A stretch of DNA of 30,033 nucleotides from IMG/VR virus record IMGVR_UViG_3300022937_000105, positions 1 through 30,033 of that record; one strand, written 5' to 3'. Both the position numbers and the translations under genes were made by a program. This document shows, piece by piece, positions 29,582 to 30,033 of the stretch. The DNA is from a virus. A model generated the notes under the pieces. That model made no database searches. It saw nothing but the letters and a program-made list of their open reading frames with translations, and was not told the origin of the DNA. Numbering within the stretch: position 1 is the stretch's first letter; each line of letters starts with the position of its first letter.

Positions 29582-29933
29582 CACCACAACGATTCCCGGT
29601 ATCGACAATGCGCGATACCCGAGGCTACTCACCCTCGCGCACAGCATCGGCTGGCCTGCCGAATGGCTCCCCACCCTCGACACCATCATCCACGGCGAAT
29701 CCCGAGGCATCGCCGGACTCAACGGGTCAGGCGGGCTAGGCATCACCCAAGTCGAATGGATCATCTGGGGTGACCTCGCCAACGAACTCGGCCACAGCCG
29801 TGCCGACGTGCGCGACAACAACGCAGCCAATTTGGAGGTGGCACTCGCCATCGCCTACATTGCGTTAGACCATTACGACCATTGGTGCCAACCCTGGTAC
29901 CCATCACTTGGAAACTACAGGAACTACTGTTGA
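29370..29933 (+). CDS. Lysozyme/SLT-like lipoprotein
   Basis: A 187-aa product starting at GTG 29370, overlapping the resolvase stop as GTGA. Residues 1-18 look like a lipoprotein signal (MKPITLLVSMVSMFTVGC; Cys18, with Thr at -3 instead of the usual Leu). Residues ~20-80 are a Thr/Ser/Pro linker typical of secreted actinobacterial proteins. Residues ~83-187 are lysozyme/transglycosylase-like: SIGWPAEWLPTLDTIIHGES (E110 as candidate acid), GSGGLGITQVEWIIWG, DNNAANLEVALAIAYI, then WCQPWYP and a terminal Cys. It would be anchored outside the cell, so roles in superinfection exclusion or wall modification are possible. The linker shares DNA with the zinc-ribbon frame. The gene is certain in its 3' half; the start is less so. 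Confidence 0.7.
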   Translation: MKPITLLVSMVSMFTVGCGQATTIPSSAPVWTLPATEATTTTSAPPVDVTNPVNIIAPSAVEDSPASSTTSTTTIPGIDNARYPRLLTLAHSIGWPAEWLPTLDTIIHGESRGIAGLNGSGGLGITQVEWIIWGDLANELGHSRADVRDNNAANLEVALAIAYIALDHYDHWCQPWYPSLGNYRNYC

Positions 29934-30033
29934 ACGAACATCAAGTAACTCTGCCCTCTGCCCCTGAATACGACGAAAAAAATCAAGAGTGGCGAACCCG
30001 TGCAGCTTGCAAAGGTATGGACACCGAACTGTG
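29930..30033 (+). CDS. WhiB-family transcriptional regulator, N-terminal part (runs off window)
   Basis: The frame starts at TTG 29930, overlapping the lipoprotein stop (TTGA), and is open to the right edge: MNEHQVTLPSAPEYDEKNQE, then WRTRAACKGMDTEL. WxxxAACxGxDxEL is the N-terminal signature of WhiB proteins, with the first of four iron-sulfur cysteines (Cys27). The others lie beyond the window. WhiB regulators are confined to Actinobacteria and their phages, where they bind the main sigma factor and can redirect host transcription. This is the best single marker for the host. Confidence 0.85.
   Translation, partial: MNEHQVTLPSAPEYDEKNQEWRTRAACKGMDTEL

Noticed and set aside
1-30033. tRNA genes, integrase, IS elements or attachment sites
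   Set aside because: I saw no cloverleaf candidate, recombinase motif or terminal inverted repeats. A systematic tRNA scan was not possible here.

Overview
The window is a continuous piece of a tailed bacteriophage genome (Caudoviricetes). Every supported gene lies on the + strand. Genes are packed end to end, mostly with 1-14 base start/stop overlaps (TGATG, ATGA, GTGA, TAATG), and the longest stretch without a confident gene is about 120 bases. The host is very likely an actinobacterium. The window ends in the N-terminus of a WhiB-type regulator. The endolysin carries a C-terminal beta domain that I know from actinobacterial surface proteins. The virion proteins at 8822-12683 resemble uncharacterised families of actinobacteriophages. 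Composition is moderately GC-rich. No integrase, repressor, tRNA, IS element or CRISPR array is visible.

Layout. (1) 3-12683: the 3' part of the large terminase, a 30-aa zinc-ribbon peptide, the portal, a small linker-like protein, a 1682-aa virion protein and three further virion-type proteins. (2) 12691-14271: a compact capsid transcription unit made of a promoter, a leader with two hairpins, scaffold, an N4-gp56-type major capsid protein and a strong UUCG terminator. (3) 14297-18504: a second promoter, then a Gp80-like appendage protein, three paralogous fibres each followed by a small gene, and a Thr-Gly repeat fibre. (4) 18495-23296: a third promoter, three tiny basic proteins, a head-tail connector candidate, a propeller-like tail protein and a long repeat fibre. 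(5) 23296-24594: an M15 endolysin and two small membrane proteins. (6) 24620-26825: small regulators and accessory genes around a metallophosphoesterase. (7) 26828-30033: a consensus sigma70-type promoter followed by a recombination module (YqaJ-type exonuclease, Rad52/ERF-like annealing protein, SSB, Holliday-junction-type nuclease), then a zinc-ribbon ORF overlapping a secreted lysozyme-like lipoprotein, then WhiB.

No tail tube, tail terminator, sheath or recognisable tape measure protein is seen. With an N4-gp56 capsid and very large virion proteins beside the portal, a short-tailed (podovirus) particle is the best inference. The large proteins between portal and scaffold would then be ejection (internal virion) proteins, an unusual position for them.

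The observations most worth a second look are: a junction near 29360-29373 where all three + frames appear to be coding, followed by about 210 bases of overlapping zinc-ribbon and lipoprotein frames; a 16-bp promoter-like motif repeated in front of two modules, one copy placed to give a leaderless mRNA; three fibre/small-gene pairs with a conserved N-terminus and divergent C-termini; and a set of five miniature Cys-rich zinc-ribbon proteins.
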